From Pseudomonas viridiflava (GTDB lineage: Bacteria; Pseudomonadota; Gammaproteobacteria; Pseudomonadales; Pseudomonadaceae): a stretch of DNA of 64,000 nucleotides. Below the pieces are notes generated by a model. That model saw only the letters and a program-made list of their open reading frames with translations. It was not told the DNA's origin and searched no databases. A program made the translations under genes and the position numbers. Every line of letters starts with the position of its first letter. The first letter of the stretch is position 1. This document shows, one piece after another, positions 1 to 8,600 of this stretch. The stretch lies in contig NZ_UTBG01000150.1 of NCBI RefSeq assembly GCF_900580675.1, forward strand, positions 1 through 64,000. Reading direction: 5' to 3'.

Positions 1-17
1 TGGCGGTGTGTCACTAC

Positions 18-46
18 TTGCTTTCGATCGACGGCCCCGGTATAAA
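18..46 (+). promoter_or_regulatory. Putative sigma-70 promoter of the TetR gene
   Basis: A -35-like TTGCTT (18-23) and a -10-like TATAAA (41-46) are separated by exactly 17 bases. They lie about 45 bases upstream of the ATG at 92, in an AT-rich stretch unlike the surrounding coding DNA. No clear operator palindrome was seen. The assignment is by motif only. Confidence 0.5.
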
Positions 47-91
47 AAATCAAATTATTTTTTAAAACAATATTTCCCACGTGGAACTTCT

Positions 92-850
92 ATGGTCGCG
101 AAGAAACTCAGCGCTCCAAACATTACCAAGACTCGATTGCTGGATGCGACAGAGGCTCTCTTCATCAAATACGGCTATGACGCCGTGCTGCTGCGGCAGA
201 TAACCGAACGCGCCCAAGTGAACCTGGCGGCGGTGAATTACCACTTCGGGGACAAGGATTCCCTGATGAAAACCCTGCTGATGCAGCGCCTGGAGCCGCT
301 CAACGAGCAGCGCCTGGAATTGCTCGCGCGCTGCGAAGCCGAGTCCGATGGCCCGCTGGACTGCGACACCTTGCTCGGCGTGCTGTTTGCGCCGGCCATG
401 GGCCTGGAGCGCAGCGACCCGGCAAGCAGCACCGGGGAAGGGCGTTCGTTCATCCGTTTCCTGGGGCGGGTCTACAGCGACACGTCGCCGTTCATCCAGG
501 AATACCTCAAGGTGCATTACCAGCCGGTGTTCCAGCGCTTCTTTGAGGCGTTCGCCCTGGCGTTACCGGACTTGCCGCGCAATGAGCTGGGCGTGCGCCT
601 GCAATTTGCGCTCAAGGCGATTTCCGGGGTGATGGCGGGCACGGAGTTGCGCCTGCTGATGAACTCCATGAGCCTGGGCCGCCCGGCCACTGACGCTGAA
701 GTCATGGCCAAGCTGATCACCCTGGTGTCGGCGGCGATTCGCGTGCCGCAGCAAAGCCCGGAGGCCGAGAACGCCTTGGCCAAGGTACTGGATACCCAGC
801 GGGCGATTCGCGAGCAAGCCGTGGCGCCCGTCGCCAAGGTTTCGCGTTAG
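92..850 (+). CDS. TetR/AcrR-family transcriptional regulator
   Basis: A 252-residue DNA-binding regulator. The N-terminal TetR helix-turn-helix spans about residues 10-60, with the recognition helix carrying the VNLAAVNYHFGDK motif seen in PsrA-like members. The longer C-terminal ligand-binding and dimerisation region is helical and cannot be matched to a ligand by eye. An in-frame alternative start lies upstream at 8, but the -35/-10 pair at 18-46 would then fall inside the gene, so ATG 92 is chosen. It converges with the FUSC gene. TetR regulators often repress themselves and a neighbour; the target here is unknown. The resemblance to the fatty-acid regulator PsrA is confined to the DNA-binding part. 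Confidence 0.85.
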   Translation: MVAKKLSAPNITKTRLLDATEALFIKYGYDAVLLRQITERAQVNLAAVNYHFGDKDSLMKTLLMQRLEPLNEQRLELLARCEAESDGPLDCDTLLGVLFAPAMGLERSDPASSTGEGRSFIRFLGRVYSDTSPFIQEYLKVHYQPVFQRFFEAFALALPDLPRNELGVRLQFALKAISGVMAGTELRLLMNSMSLGRPATDAEVMAKLITLVSAAIRVPQQSPEAENALAKVLDTQRAIREQAVAPVAKVSR

Positions 851-870
851 CTCAAATCCCAGGCAAAAAA

Positions 871-893
871 AAGCCCGCTGGGGCGGCGGGCTT
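871..893 (-). terminator. Intrinsic terminator of the FUSC gene
   Basis: Perfect 8-bp stem AAGCCCGC (871-878) / GCGGGCTT (886-893) with a 7-nt loop. Read on the minus strand it is followed by a run of eight U, the classic Rho-independent form. Read on the plus strand it lacks a U-run, so it may only weakly stop the TetR transcript. Confidence 0.8.
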
Positions 894-981
894 GATGTGC
901 AACGTTTGTAACGGATGAGGCTTTACCCTACGTCTCGGCATGTGAATAAAACGTGAAAAATAGGTAAGAAAAATTATGAAT

Positions 982-1009
982 GTTTTGATGCGCGCAGACG
1001 TATCAAAAC
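982..1009. repeat. Inverted repeat just past the FUSC stop codon
   Basis: GTTTTGAT (982-989) is mirrored by ATCAAAAC (1002-1009) around a 12-nt GC-rich centre. It lies immediately 3' of the FUSC gene. It could be an mRNA 3' hairpin or a protein site. There is no U-run, so it is not a terminator by itself. Confidence 0.4.
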
Positions 1010-1018
1010 GCCATCAAT

Positions 1019-2086
1019 CTAGATCTTCCAGCGCCCGGCGCTTTTCGCCAGTCGCTGGCGCATCGCATCCACGTTTGCGGCCAGTTGCACCGTCAACAAA
1101 CGATACCCATCCAGCGCGCTGTACACCGGCGCATCCAGCGCCGGCTCGCCGCCAGAGATATGGCTGGGCCGTTCCAACCGTTCCGTCACCCCTGACTTCA
1201 ACGCCCGCGCCATCCCCACCAGTTGCACGCGGATCTGCCGGTGCTCGGCCTTCAGCACCACCTGCATCCGCGCCATCGCTTGCTCATCGCGAGGATCGGG
1301 GCGGGTATTGCCCAGAATCTCCAACGTGCTGATGCACATGCGCAAATGGCGCTGGACCGCGTCCAGTTCGGTCATGGAAATCCGTACTTCCTTGGACACC
1401 GATGGCATCAGCGAGCGCAACTGCACCATCGCCGCGTTCAAGCGGTTGAGCAGTTTGAGGTGTTCATCGTCGGTGACCGACTGACCATTAATGATTCGGC
1501 TGTAGATCGCCGCGCAATCACGCAACGCGCTGGCCAGGTTGTAGCGCCACGAGTACACGGCATACAGCGGCAGGGCGAAGGAGAAGGCCAGGGCCAGGAC
1601 GATGCCGATCAGGATATCGACCGTGCGCCACAAACCATCCGAGATCGGGTTGTCGCCGTGGCCGGCAACGATAAACACAGTGATCGCCGACAGCAGCGCG
1701 ATGTAACCGCCCTTGCCGATGGCGTGGTAGGAAAAGAACCCGCACACCACCGACATCAACAGGTAGGTCAGCAGCGGCTGGCCGAAATAGGCCTGCTGCA
1801 CCACCAGCAACAAGCCGACGCTGGCACCGATCAAGGTGCCATAGGCGCGCTCCACGGCCTTCTTGCCGATATTGCCGTGGTGCTGCAAACCGCCGATCAC
1901 GATCAGCATGGTCACCGACGCCCACTCACCGTGGGGCAGGTTGATGCCGGTGGTGAGCAGGATCGTCGCCAGCAAACCGATGGACACGCGCACGGCGTGG
2001 ATCAGCTTGGCATGGCGATAGCGGCGGTATGGATCGAGCAAGGGGCGCAACAGGCGCCGGGCAAACATAGGCAAATGCAGGTTCAT
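1019..2086 (-). CDS. FUSC-family inner-membrane protein
   Basis: A 355-residue protein with an N-terminal membrane domain of about six hydrophobic helices (roughly residues 30-180), containing the motif GEWASVTMLIVIGGLQ and AYGTLIGASVGLLLV typical of the FUSC/YccS group. A hydrophilic, helical cytoplasmic C-terminus covers about 190-355. Family members include aromatic-acid and fusaric-acid efflux components and YccS/YhfK-like proteins of uncertain substrate. This one is about half the length of full YccS-type proteins and has no neighbouring periplasmic adaptor or outer-membrane gene, so an efflux role is unproven. The start is ATG 2086 with a weak ribosome-binding site. Confidence 0.8.
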   Translation of the reverse strand: MNLHLPMFARRLLRPLLDPYRRYRHAKLIHAVRVSIGLLATILLTTGINLPHGEWASVTMLIVIGGLQHHGNIGKKAVERAYGTLIGASVGLLLVVQQAYFGQPLLTYLLMSVVCGFFSYHAIGKGGYIALLSAITVFIVAGHGDNPISDGLWRTVDILIGIVLALAFSFALPLYAVYSWRYNLASALRDCAAIYSRIINGQSVTDDEHLKLLNRLNAAMVQLRSLMPSVSKEVRISMTELDAVQRHLRMCISTLEILGNTRPDPRDEQAMARMQVVLKAEHRQIRVQLVGMARALKSGVTERLERPSHISGGEPALDAPVYSALDGYRLLTVQLAANVDAMRQRLAKSAGRWKI

Positions 2087-2131
2087 CGGTATTGAAATGG
2101 CCTCGGTAGTCAGGGCGAGCGCGGTCTAAAG

Positions 2132-2220
2132 TGTGGGAGCGGGCTTGCTCGCGAATACGGTTGATCAGTCAAAGATGTGTCGACTGACACTGCGCATTCG
2201 CGAGCAAGCCCGCTCCCACA
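2132..2220. repeat. REPIN, type A (GGGAGCGGGCTTGCTCGCG)
   Basis: Two REP arms face each other: TGTGGGAGCGGGCTTGCTCG from 2132 and its reverse complement ending at 2220, with about 40 bases of imperfectly paired sequence between. This is the commonest REP type in the window, also at 25298, 33750 and 59324. It sits between the FUSC start and the gapN 3' end. Confidence 0.9.
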
Positions 2221-2238
2221 TTTTTAACTGCGCCATCT

Positions 2239-3855
2239 TTAGAAAATGTAGTCAGTGGTCAGGAAGCTCGAGTCGCGGTTGCGCAGGATGTCGCTGACCA
2301 GCGCCTTGTTGCTTTCCTGGAACTTGGTCGCCACCAGGGTGCGGATCGAGAACACGCGCAACGCGTCATGTACCGACAGCGTGCCCTCGGCCGAGTTCTT
2401 GCGCCCGTTGAACGGGAAGGTGTCCGGCCCGCGCTGGCACTGGGCGTTGATATTGATCCGGCCTACCTGGTTGGCGAACACGTCGACCAGGCGCCCGACT
2501 TCCACGGCGTTGGTGCCGAACAGGCTCAGTTGCTGGCCGAAGTCCGAATCCAGTACATACTCGATCACGGTGTCCAGGTTGCGGTAAGGCACGATCGGCA
2601 CCACCGGGCCGAATTGCTCCTCGTGGTACACGCGCATCTGCGGGTTCACCGGGTACAGCACTGCCGGGTAGAAGAACGAACCATTGCTGGTGCCGCCGTT
2701 GTCATTCACCACCTGGGCACCGTGCGCGGCGGCGTCGGCCACCAGGGCGTTGAGGTAGTCGACCTTGCCGACTTCCGGCAGGGGTGTCAGCGAGACGCCG
2801 TCTTCCCAGGGCATGCCGGGTTTCAGGGTGGCCAGCTTGGCGTTGAATTTCTCGATAAAGCGGGCGACCACGTCCTCGTGCACAAACAGGATTTTCAACG
2901 CGGTGCAGCGCTGGCCGTTGAACGACAGGGAGCCGGTCACCGCCTCACTGACCGCATTGTCGAGGTCGACCTCGGGCAACACGATGCCGGGGTTTTTCGC
3001 GTCCAGGCCCAGCGCGGCACGCAAGCGGTGCGGCTTGGGGTGCAGCTTTTTCAGGTCACTGGCGGCTTTGTTGGTGCCGATGAACGCAAAGATATCGATC
3101 TTGCCGCTGGCCATCAGCGCGCTGACGGTTTCACGGCCGCTGCCGTAGATCACGTTGATCACCCCGGCCGGGAAGCTGTCGCGAAACGCTTCCAGCAACG
3201 GACGGATCAACAGCACGCCGAGCTTGGCCGGCTTGAACACCACGGTGTTGCCCATGATCAACGCCGGGATCAGCGTGGTAAACGTTTCGTTCAACGGGTA
3301 GTTGTAAGGCCCCATGCACAGCGCGACGCCCAATGGCACGCGACGGATCTGGCCGAGGGTGTCCTGTTCCAGCTCGAAACGGCTGCTGCGGCGGTCGAGT
3401 TCCTTGAGGGCATTGATGGTGTCGGTGATGTAGTCGCAGGTGCGGTCGAACTCTTTCTGCGAGTCCTTGAGGTTCTTGCCGATCTCCCACATCAACAGCT
3501 TGACCACCGCATCGCGCTGTTCGCGCATGCGCCGCAAAAACGCCTCGACATGCTGGATACGGTCAGCCACACGCATCGTCGGCCATTCGCCCTGGCCACG
3601 GTCGTAGGCACGCACGGCGGCGTCCAGGGCGGTGAGGGCGGTGTCGGCGTCCAGCAGTGGGGTGCTGCCGATATGCACACGCTCGTCGCCCAGTTGCACC
3701 GGGCTGAGCACTTGGGCCAGCGGGCCGTTCCACACCTGCAGCTGGCCGTCCACCAGGTAATCACGCTGTTCAATGGGCGCCCCCAGGCGGAATTGCTCGG
3801 GAATCTCGGCGGTGGAGGCGGGAAACAGCTGGGCGAGCAGGTTGCTGGTGGTCAT
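2239..3855 (-). CDS. gapN: NADP-dependent glyceraldehyde-3-phosphate dehydrogenase, ALDH type
   Basis: A 538-residue aldehyde dehydrogenase of the non-phosphorylating GapN type, expected to oxidise glyceraldehyde-3-phosphate directly to 3-phosphoglycerate with NADPH formation in the cytosol. Visible motifs are PYNYP with the transition-state Asn (185), the nucleotide-binding region near GSGRETV (238-244) and the nucleophile in FNGQRCTAL (Cys317). The position of the general-base Glu of classical ALDHs (E-L-G-G) reads A-L-G-L here (281-284). The start at 3855 is chosen because AGGGG lies about 8 bases upstream; an in-frame codon at 3921 would add 22 poorly supported residues. It is divergent from the Dyp peroxidase. 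The substrate assignment is by family resemblance. Confidence 0.8.
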   Translation of the reverse strand: MTTSNLLAQLFPASTAEIPEQFRLGAPIEQRDYLVDGQLQVWNGPLAQVLSPVQLGDERVHIGSTPLLDADTALTALDAAVRAYDRGQGEWPTMRVADRIQHVEAFLRRMREQRDAVVKLLMWEIGKNLKDSQKEFDRTCDYITDTINALKELDRRSSRFELEQDTLGQIRRVPLGVALCMGPYNYPLNETFTTLIPALIMGNTVVFKPAKLGVLLIRPLLEAFRDSFPAGVINVIYGSGRETVSALMASGKIDIFAFIGTNKAASDLKKLHPKPHRLRAALGLDAKNPGIVLPEVDLDNAVSEAVTGSLSFNGQRCTALKILFVHEDVVARFIEKFNAKLATLKPGMPWEDGVSLTPLPEVGKVDYLNALVADAAAHGAQVVNDNGGTSNGSFFYPAVLYPVNPQMRVYHEEQFGPVVPIVPYRNLDTVIEYVLDSDFGQQLSLFGTNAVEVGRLVDVFANQVGRININAQCQRGPDTFPFNGRKNSAEGTLSVHDALRVFSIRTLVATKFQESNKALVSDILRNRDSSFLTTDYIF

Positions 3856-4008
3856 GTCGCTACCCCTGGAATAGTTGCAAAACTTGACTAGCTGGCATTT
3901 GACTAAAGAGTCACCCAACACGGGGCTCTATGGCAAGGCTTGTGCGCTTTCTGCTACGCACGGCTGCACGCGGCGGGTAAACTGCGCGGCTTTTCAGAAG
4001 GAGTTCAC

Positions 4009-4896
4009 ATGAGTCAGTACCAGCCGGGCATTCTTGCCGCACCGGTGCCGTTGCAGGCACGCCATCTGTTTTTCGCCGTGGAGACATCGTCAGCCGTGCG
4101 CGCTGCGCTGGACGCGCTGGTGCAACTGGCCGATTCGGCGGCAGTGGTCGGGTTTGGCGAGCCGCTGGTAAACGCGCTGGGAGCAACGATTGATGGCCTG
4201 CGCCCGTTCCCGAACGTCAGCGGGCCGGGCGCGCACAACCCGTCGACCCAACAGGCGCTGTGGGTGTGGCTGCACGGTGTGGATCGCGGTGAGTTGTTGC
4301 TGCGCAGCCGTGCGTTTGATAAGGCCCTGGCTCCAGCGTTTCGCCTGGTGCAATCGACCGAGGGCTTCCGCTACAAGACCGGCTTCGACCTCACCGACTA
4401 CGAAGACGGCACCGAAAACCCTCACAACGACGCAGCGGTAGACGCTGCCCTGACCGACAGCGGCGCCAGCTTTGCCGCGATCCAGCAATGGCAGCACGAC
4501 CTCGATGGTTTCGCCGCCTTGCCGGCCGAGGAGCGCGACCACATCATCGGCCGCCGCCATGGCGACAATGAAGAACTCGAAGACGCCCCCGAATCGGCTC
4601 ACACCAAACGCACCGCGCAGGAAAGCTTCACCCCGGAAGCCTTCGTGGTGCGCCGCTCGATGCCCTGGGCCGAGAACGGCCAGGCCGGGTTGATGTTCCT
4701 CGCGTTTGGTCATTCCTTCGATGCGTTCGAAGCGCAACTGCGGCGCATGAGCGGGCTGGAGGACGGGATTGTCGATGGCCTGTATCGCATCAGCACACCG
4801 TTGACCGGTGGCTACTACTGGTGCCCGCCGGTCAAGGATGGGCATTTGGATCTGGGCGCGATCTCCGAAATGTGCCATGGCCAACATGAAAGTTAG
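4009..4896 (+). CDS. Dyp-type heme peroxidase
   Basis: A 295-residue dye-decolorising peroxidase. The distal catalytic Asp lies in DYEDGTENP (Asp133), the proximal heme ligand is probably His198 in AHTKRT, and the distal Arg is Arg215 or its neighbour. The first residue of the usual GxxDG motif is Asp rather than Gly here. The start at ATG 4009 follows AAGGAG with good spacing; the 23 upstream in-frame residues look non-coding. There is no Tat signal and no adjacent encapsulin gene, so the enzyme is probably cytosolic, using hydrogen peroxide on an unknown substrate. It may be an independent gene, as an MFS gene follows 79 bases later. Confidence 0.87.
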   Translation: MSQYQPGILAAPVPLQARHLFFAVETSSAVRAALDALVQLADSAAVVGFGEPLVNALGATIDGLRPFPNVSGPGAHNPSTQQALWVWLHGVDRGELLLRSRAFDKALAPAFRLVQSTEGFRYKTGFDLTDYEDGTENPHNDAAVDAALTDSGASFAAIQQWQHDLDGFAALPAEERDHIIGRRHGDNEELEDAPESAHTKRTAQESFTPEAFVVRRSMPWAENGQAGLMFLAFGHSFDAFEAQLRRMSGLEDGIVDGLYRISTPLTGGYYWCPPVKDGHLDLGAISEMCHGQHES

Positions 4897-4975
4897 GACA
4901 GCCACGCAATCGATCACTGAAAAAATCCGCGTCTGCCCTTAATCTAGAGGCCTTTGTCACCTGTGTGGATGGTTC

Positions 4976-6343
4976 ATGTCTTCTGTTGCCGATGGGCTGC
5001 CCCTCAATAAACGCTTGCCGGCCGTGATTGCGATCTCCCTGGGGATCGGCATGGCGACCCTGGACACGGCCATCGTCAACACCGCGCTGCCGACCCTGGC
5101 CGAGGGGATCGGCACCGACTCGGCCTCGGTGATCTGGGTGGTCAACGCCTATCAGTTGGCGATTATCGCCACCGTGCTGCCGTTCGCGTCCCTCAGTGAT
5201 GTGCTGGGGCACCGCCGCGTGTACCTCGGCGGGTTGCTGGTGTTTATCCTGTCGTCGCTGTTTTGCGGCCTGGCAGGTTCGCTGGTCACCCTCACGGCCG
5301 CGCGGGTGGTGCAGGGACTGGGGGCGGCAGCGATCATGAGTGTGAACACGGCGCTGCTGCGGCATATCTACCCCTCGAAGATGCTCGGCCGCGGCCTTGG
5401 CTACAACTCGCTGGTGGTGGGGCTCGCGTTTACGCTGGGGCCGACCGCTGCGTCGGCGATCCTGTCGGTGGCGACCTGGCACTGGCTGTACCTGATCAAC
5501 GTGCCGTTGGGGCTGCTGGCACTTGCCTTGGGCCTGCGTTCATTGCCGACCCTGCCGATGACCGGGCACGCCTTCGACCGCCTGGCGGCGGTGCTGTGCG
5601 CCGGGCTGTTCGCCCTGCTGGTGCTGGGCCTGGGCACGGCGGTGCACGGCGCCCAAGGGGCGTTGACCCTGGGCCTGATCGCCGTCGCGCTGGTCTGCGG
5701 CGCCTTGCTGTTGCGCCGCCAGGCCGGCCACCCGGCGCCGATGTTGGCGCTGGACCTGTTCAAGCGACCGGTGTTTGCCTTGTCTTCGCTCACGGCCATC
5801 TGTGCCTTCAGTGCCCAGGGCCTGGCGTTTGTGTCGCTGCCGTTTTTGTTGCAGGCGGTGCTTGGGCATAGCCAGGTGGAAACCGGCTTTCTGATGACGC
5901 CGTGGCCGGCCGTGGTTGCGGTGATGGCGCTGGTGGCGGGGCGCCTGGCGGACCGCGTGTCGCTGGGCGCGTTGTGTGGCCTCGGGTTGTTGATGCTCAG
6001 CGTGGGCATGGCGGCGCTGGCCAGCCTGGGCGATGGCGCGTCGGCCTTCGATATTGGCTGGCGCATGGCATTGTGCGGTGCGGGTTTCGGCTTTTTTCAG
6101 TCGCCCAACCTCAAGGCGTTGATGACCAGTGCGCCGTTGGCGCGCAGCGGCGGGGCGAGCGGCATCGTGGCGATCTCGCGCTTGCTGGGGCAGACGCTGG
6201 GCGCATCGCTGGTAGCGTTGTGTTTCCACCTGTTCGTCAACAGCGGCCCGCAATACGCGCTGTGGCTGGGTTGCGGTTTTGCGCTGGTGGGCGCCGTGGC
6301 GAGTGGCTTGCGTTTGCTGCCTTATGGGAAAAAGGCGTTGTAA
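4976..6343 (+). CDS. MFS drug efflux transporter, DHA2-like
   Basis: A 455-residue polytopic inner-membrane protein. It shows the family motif LDTAIVNTALPTLA in the first helix (about residues 29-42), motif A-like LSDVLGHRRV after helix 2 (about 75-84), and the antiporter motif C-like GLAFTLGPTAAS near helix 5. These point to a proton-coupled exporter of the DHA2 (QacA/EmrB) group. No membrane-fusion partner of the EmrA type lies beside it, so a single-component export of an unknown compound is the simplest reading. It is followed after 57 bases by a second MFS gene and the two may share a transcript. Confidence 0.85.
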   Translation: MSSVADGLPLNKRLPAVIAISLGIGMATLDTAIVNTALPTLAEGIGTDSASVIWVVNAYQLAIIATVLPFASLSDVLGHRRVYLGGLLVFILSSLFCGLAGSLVTLTAARVVQGLGAAAIMSVNTALLRHIYPSKMLGRGLGYNSLVVGLAFTLGPTAASAILSVATWHWLYLINVPLGLLALALGLRSLPTLPMTGHAFDRLAAVLCAGLFALLVLGLGTAVHGAQGALTLGLIAVALVCGALLLRRQAGHPAPMLALDLFKRPVFALSSLTAICAFSAQGLAFVSLPFLLQAVLGHSQVETGFLMTPWPAVVAVMALVAGRLADRVSLGALCGLGLLMLSVGMAALASLGDGASAFDIGWRMALCGAGFGFFQSPNLKALMTSAPLARSGGASGIVAISRLLGQTLGASLVALCFHLFVNSGPQYALWLGCGFALVGAVASGLRLLPYGKKAL

Positions 6344-6400
6344 AACCGGCTGCGGGGAGGCTACCGTGGCGGCCTGAGTATTTCGGGATGTTTCGGATTT

Positions 6401-7534
6401 ATGTCCAGCCTGGCCCTCCGCACTGCTGATACCCATTCCCGCCGCGCCGCGCTGACTCTAGCCTTATGCCTGCCCAGTGATGTGCTGCTCTACTTGTTGC
6501 TGCCGATGGAGTCCCAGGCCTTCGGCATCACGCTGGCCCAGGCCGGGGTATTGCTGGCCGCCAACCGCCTGGTGCGGATTTTCGGCTACCGCCATGTGTT
6601 GAATTTCTACGCGCGCAACGGCGATCGGCTGACCTGCATGATCGCCGCCGGTGCCGCGACCCTATGCGCCCTGGGCAATTCGATGTTCTCAGGTTTCGCT
6701 GCGTTGCTCGGGCTGCGGCTGGTGTGGGGCCTGTGTTTTGCCGCGTTGAACCTGTCGACCCAAGTACTGGCGACCTCGGAGCCGGCGGGTGCGGCGCGCC
6801 GAGCCGGGCGTTCGCGCGCCTTGATCGCCTTGGGCCCGATGCTGGCGTTGCCCTTGGGTGGCTGGTTGACCTTATGGGCCGGGCCGCGTCCGATTTTTGT
6901 GATCCTGGCCGGCTGCTGCCTGGTGGGTCTGTGGATGGCGCGCGGCTTGCCTACGCGTGGCCATGACTTGCACAGCACCCCGGGGCGCCGTTTCAAATGG
7001 CCCGACAGTGTGGCGGTGTGGTCGTTTATCGAAGGCGTGGCGCTGGATGGGCTGTTTATCTTTGGCCTGTCGATCCAGGCGCAGAAGCTGCTCGGCGGCG
7101 ACGCGGTGCTGATCGCCGGTGGCTTGATGGCGCTGCGGTACGTGTCGGAAATGCTCCTGAGCCCCTTGGGAGGGCGTGCGGCCCAGCACTTCGGCGCGAC
7201 GTCGATGCTGTTGCTGTTTTCGTTCCTGAGCGCCCTGGCCCTGACGGCATTCGGCAGCTATTGGGTGATTGTCGGCGCGGCGGCAGTGCTGGTGTTGCGC
7301 GCGCTGCAACTGCCATTGGTGACCACGCTGGTCGCCGAGCGCAACCCCGGCTCGATGCGGGTGTCGGCGCTGGCGTCCAACGCGGTGTGGCGTGATATCG
7401 GCGCTGGGCTCGGGCCCTTGCTCGCAGGCCTGTTGCTGCCGATTGCCTCGGCGCCTTGGGTGTTTGGCGTGGCGGGTGCGGCGATTGCCGTGAGCGCGAT
7501 GTTCTGCTGGCGAGCACGCGCTGCCACGGCTTGA
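6401..7534 (+). CDS. MFS transporter of unknown substrate
   Basis: A 377-residue integral membrane protein with about 11-12 hydrophobic segments, beginning near residue 17 (LTLALCLPSDVLLYLLLP). The pattern AQAGVLLAANRLVRIFGY resembles the helix 1-2 region of small MFS proteins. It is shorter than the preceding DHA2 transporter and has weaker motifs, so the substrate cannot be guessed. The start at ATG 6401 has only a poor GGGATG-like ribosome-binding site. The stop lies one base short of the convergent DUF3087 stop codon, with no room for a terminator between them. Confidence 0.8.
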   Translation: MSSLALRTADTHSRRAALTLALCLPSDVLLYLLLPMESQAFGITLAQAGVLLAANRLVRIFGYRHVLNFYARNGDRLTCMIAAGAATLCALGNSMFSGFAALLGLRLVWGLCFAALNLSTQVLATSEPAGAARRAGRSRALIALGPMLALPLGGWLTLWAGPRPIFVILAGCCLVGLWMARGLPTRGHDLHSTPGRRFKWPDSVAVWSFIEGVALDGLFIFGLSIQAQKLLGGDAVLIAGGLMALRYVSEMLLSPLGGRAAQHFGATSMLLLFSFLSALALTAFGSYWVIVGAAAVLVLRALQLPLVTTLVAERNPGSMRVSALASNAVWRDIGAGLGPLLAGLLLPIASAPWVFGVAGAAIAVSAMFCWRARAATA

Positions 7535-7535
7535 G

Positions 7536-8057
7536 TTACCTGCTTTTCAATGCCTCCAGCCAAGTTGGATCGAAGCGAGTCTGCTCGGTGTCGATCCCCA
7601 GCGCCTGCATCTTGGCCCTATGCGTTTCGATTTCCCCGACCAATTGCGCCTGGCTGCTGGAATTGGCATCCAGCTCGTGCATCTGCGTCAGCCCCAAGTG
7701 GTAAAAGCGCAGCAGCTTGATCGCCGTTGGGTCGTTGGCCTGGACCCGCTCGGTCACAGTGTGCATCACATTGGTCACGCTCATCAGGCTGCGCTTGAGC
7801 TGCCAGCCATACACCGCCGCCGCCAGCCAGGGCTGGTTCCAGAACGGGCCGCGCACCAGGGCAAGTGTGATCAGCACCCCGGCAAATACACCGCCGACGT
7901 TGAAGCGCAAATTGTCACCGCCGGGCTCGCCGAACAGCATCACTGCCAGGCTCGACAGCAGCATCGCCAGGGCCAGGAACAACACCGCCACGATCAGCGT
8001 GCTGCGCCGGGTCTGTTGGCGGTAGGTGGCGGGGTCGCAGGGTTTGAGCTCGAACAT
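7536..8057 (-). CDS. DUF3087 membrane protein
   Basis: A 173-residue protein with two closely spaced hydrophobic helices (about residues 18-40 and 50-72) followed by a charged helical C-terminal half. I match it to the DUF3087 family of gamma-proteobacteria, whose function is not known. The start at ATG 8057 (MFELKP) is preferred over ATG 8090 because GGAG lies upstream of the former and nothing useful precedes the latter. It converges with the MFS gene and diverges from the acidic mini-proteins. Topology suggests an inner-membrane hairpin with a cytosolic tail. Confidence 0.75.
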   Translation of the reverse strand: MFELKPCDPATYRQQTRRSTLIVAVLFLALAMLLSSLAVMLFGEPGGDNLRFNVGGVFAGVLITLALVRGPFWNQPWLAAAVYGWQLKRSLMSVTNVMHTVTERVQANDPTAIKLLRFYHLGLTQMHELDANSSSQAQLVGEIETHRAKMQALGIDTEQTRFDPTWLEALKSR

Positions 8058-8170
8058 CCGGGGTTTGTCTCCAGCAGGGTCCGGCATCATCGCACGCTTG
8101 GGCAAACAAGTTGAACGATGGATCAAGGCGGTTTCTCTAAACCTGTGTAGTCCCTTTGAGGAGAACCGAC

Positions 8171-8350
8171 ATGTCTGAATACAACCAGCCGCCCCCCGGT
8201 ACACCCGATCCCGATCGCACCCCCGGTGAAGAAGAGCGCGACAACGATGCGTTGCGCCCCAACGATCCGAAAGAGCGTGACGAAAACGACGATGTAGAGC
8301 GCGTTGAGGATGAGCTTGAAAACCTCCACGACAAGGCTCGCCCCCTTTAA
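8171..8350 (+). CDS. Small acidic, probably disordered protein
   Basis: A 59-residue protein with no hydrophobic core. It is rich in Asp, Glu, Pro, Asn and Arg, starts MSEYNQPPPG, and ends in a charged helix-like segment. ATG 8171 is preceded by GAGGAGA at good spacing, which strongly supports translation. The next acidic mini-gene follows after 12 bases with its own AGGAG, and the pair ends at a strong terminator, so this is a compact two-gene unit. I know of no characterised homologue. It may bind a basic partner or act as a stress-protective disordered protein, but that is a guess. Confidence 0.7.
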   Translation: MSEYNQPPPGTPDPDRTPGEEERDNDALRPNDPKERDENDDVERVEDELENLHDKARPL

Positions 8351-8362
8351 CAGGAGACAATG

Positions 8363-8569
8363 ATGAACAACCGCCCGGATGGCCCAGCCTCCAACGAACA
8401 GGCCAGCGACAAGGATGAGCTGGGTTTTGACCCGGACTCGCCGGATGTGTCCGACCCGCAGGTCGATCCGATCGGCGCTGCGATAGCGCCATTGGACAAA
8501 CAGGAAAAAGATAAGGATGAGGCGAAAAAAAAGCCGCCCTACGATCCGTTGGGCGACTTGAAGCCATAA
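8363..8569 (+). CDS. Small acidic, probably disordered protein
   Basis: A 68-residue hydrophilic protein that is Asp/Lys/Pro rich, with the repeat-like DPDSPDVSDPQVDP near the middle and a Lys-rich stretch before YDPLGDLKP at the C-terminus. Two adjacent ATG codons exist at 8360 and 8363; AGGAG at 8352-8356 is better spaced for the second. It forms a probable operon with the acidic mini-protein at 8171 and ends 3 bases before an intrinsic terminator. There is no transmembrane segment, signal peptide or cysteine. The function is unknown. Confidence 0.7.
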   Translation: MNNRPDGPASNEQASDKDELGFDPDSPDVSDPQVDPIGAAIAPLDKQEKDKDEAKKKPPYDPLGDLKP

Positions 8570-8572
8570 ACG

Positions 8573-8600
8573 AGCCCCGCCATTGAGCGGGGCTTTTTGT
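8573..8600 (+). terminator. Intrinsic terminator of the acidic mini-protein operon
   Basis: Perfect stem AGCCCCGC (8573-8580) / GCGGGGCT (8587-8594), 6-nt loop, then a U-rich tract. It also abuts the convergent DUF6555 stop codon. Confidence 0.9.

Noticed and set aside
8..91. N-terminal extension of the TetR gene
   Set aside because: It covers the best promoter match and the residues do not resemble the family.
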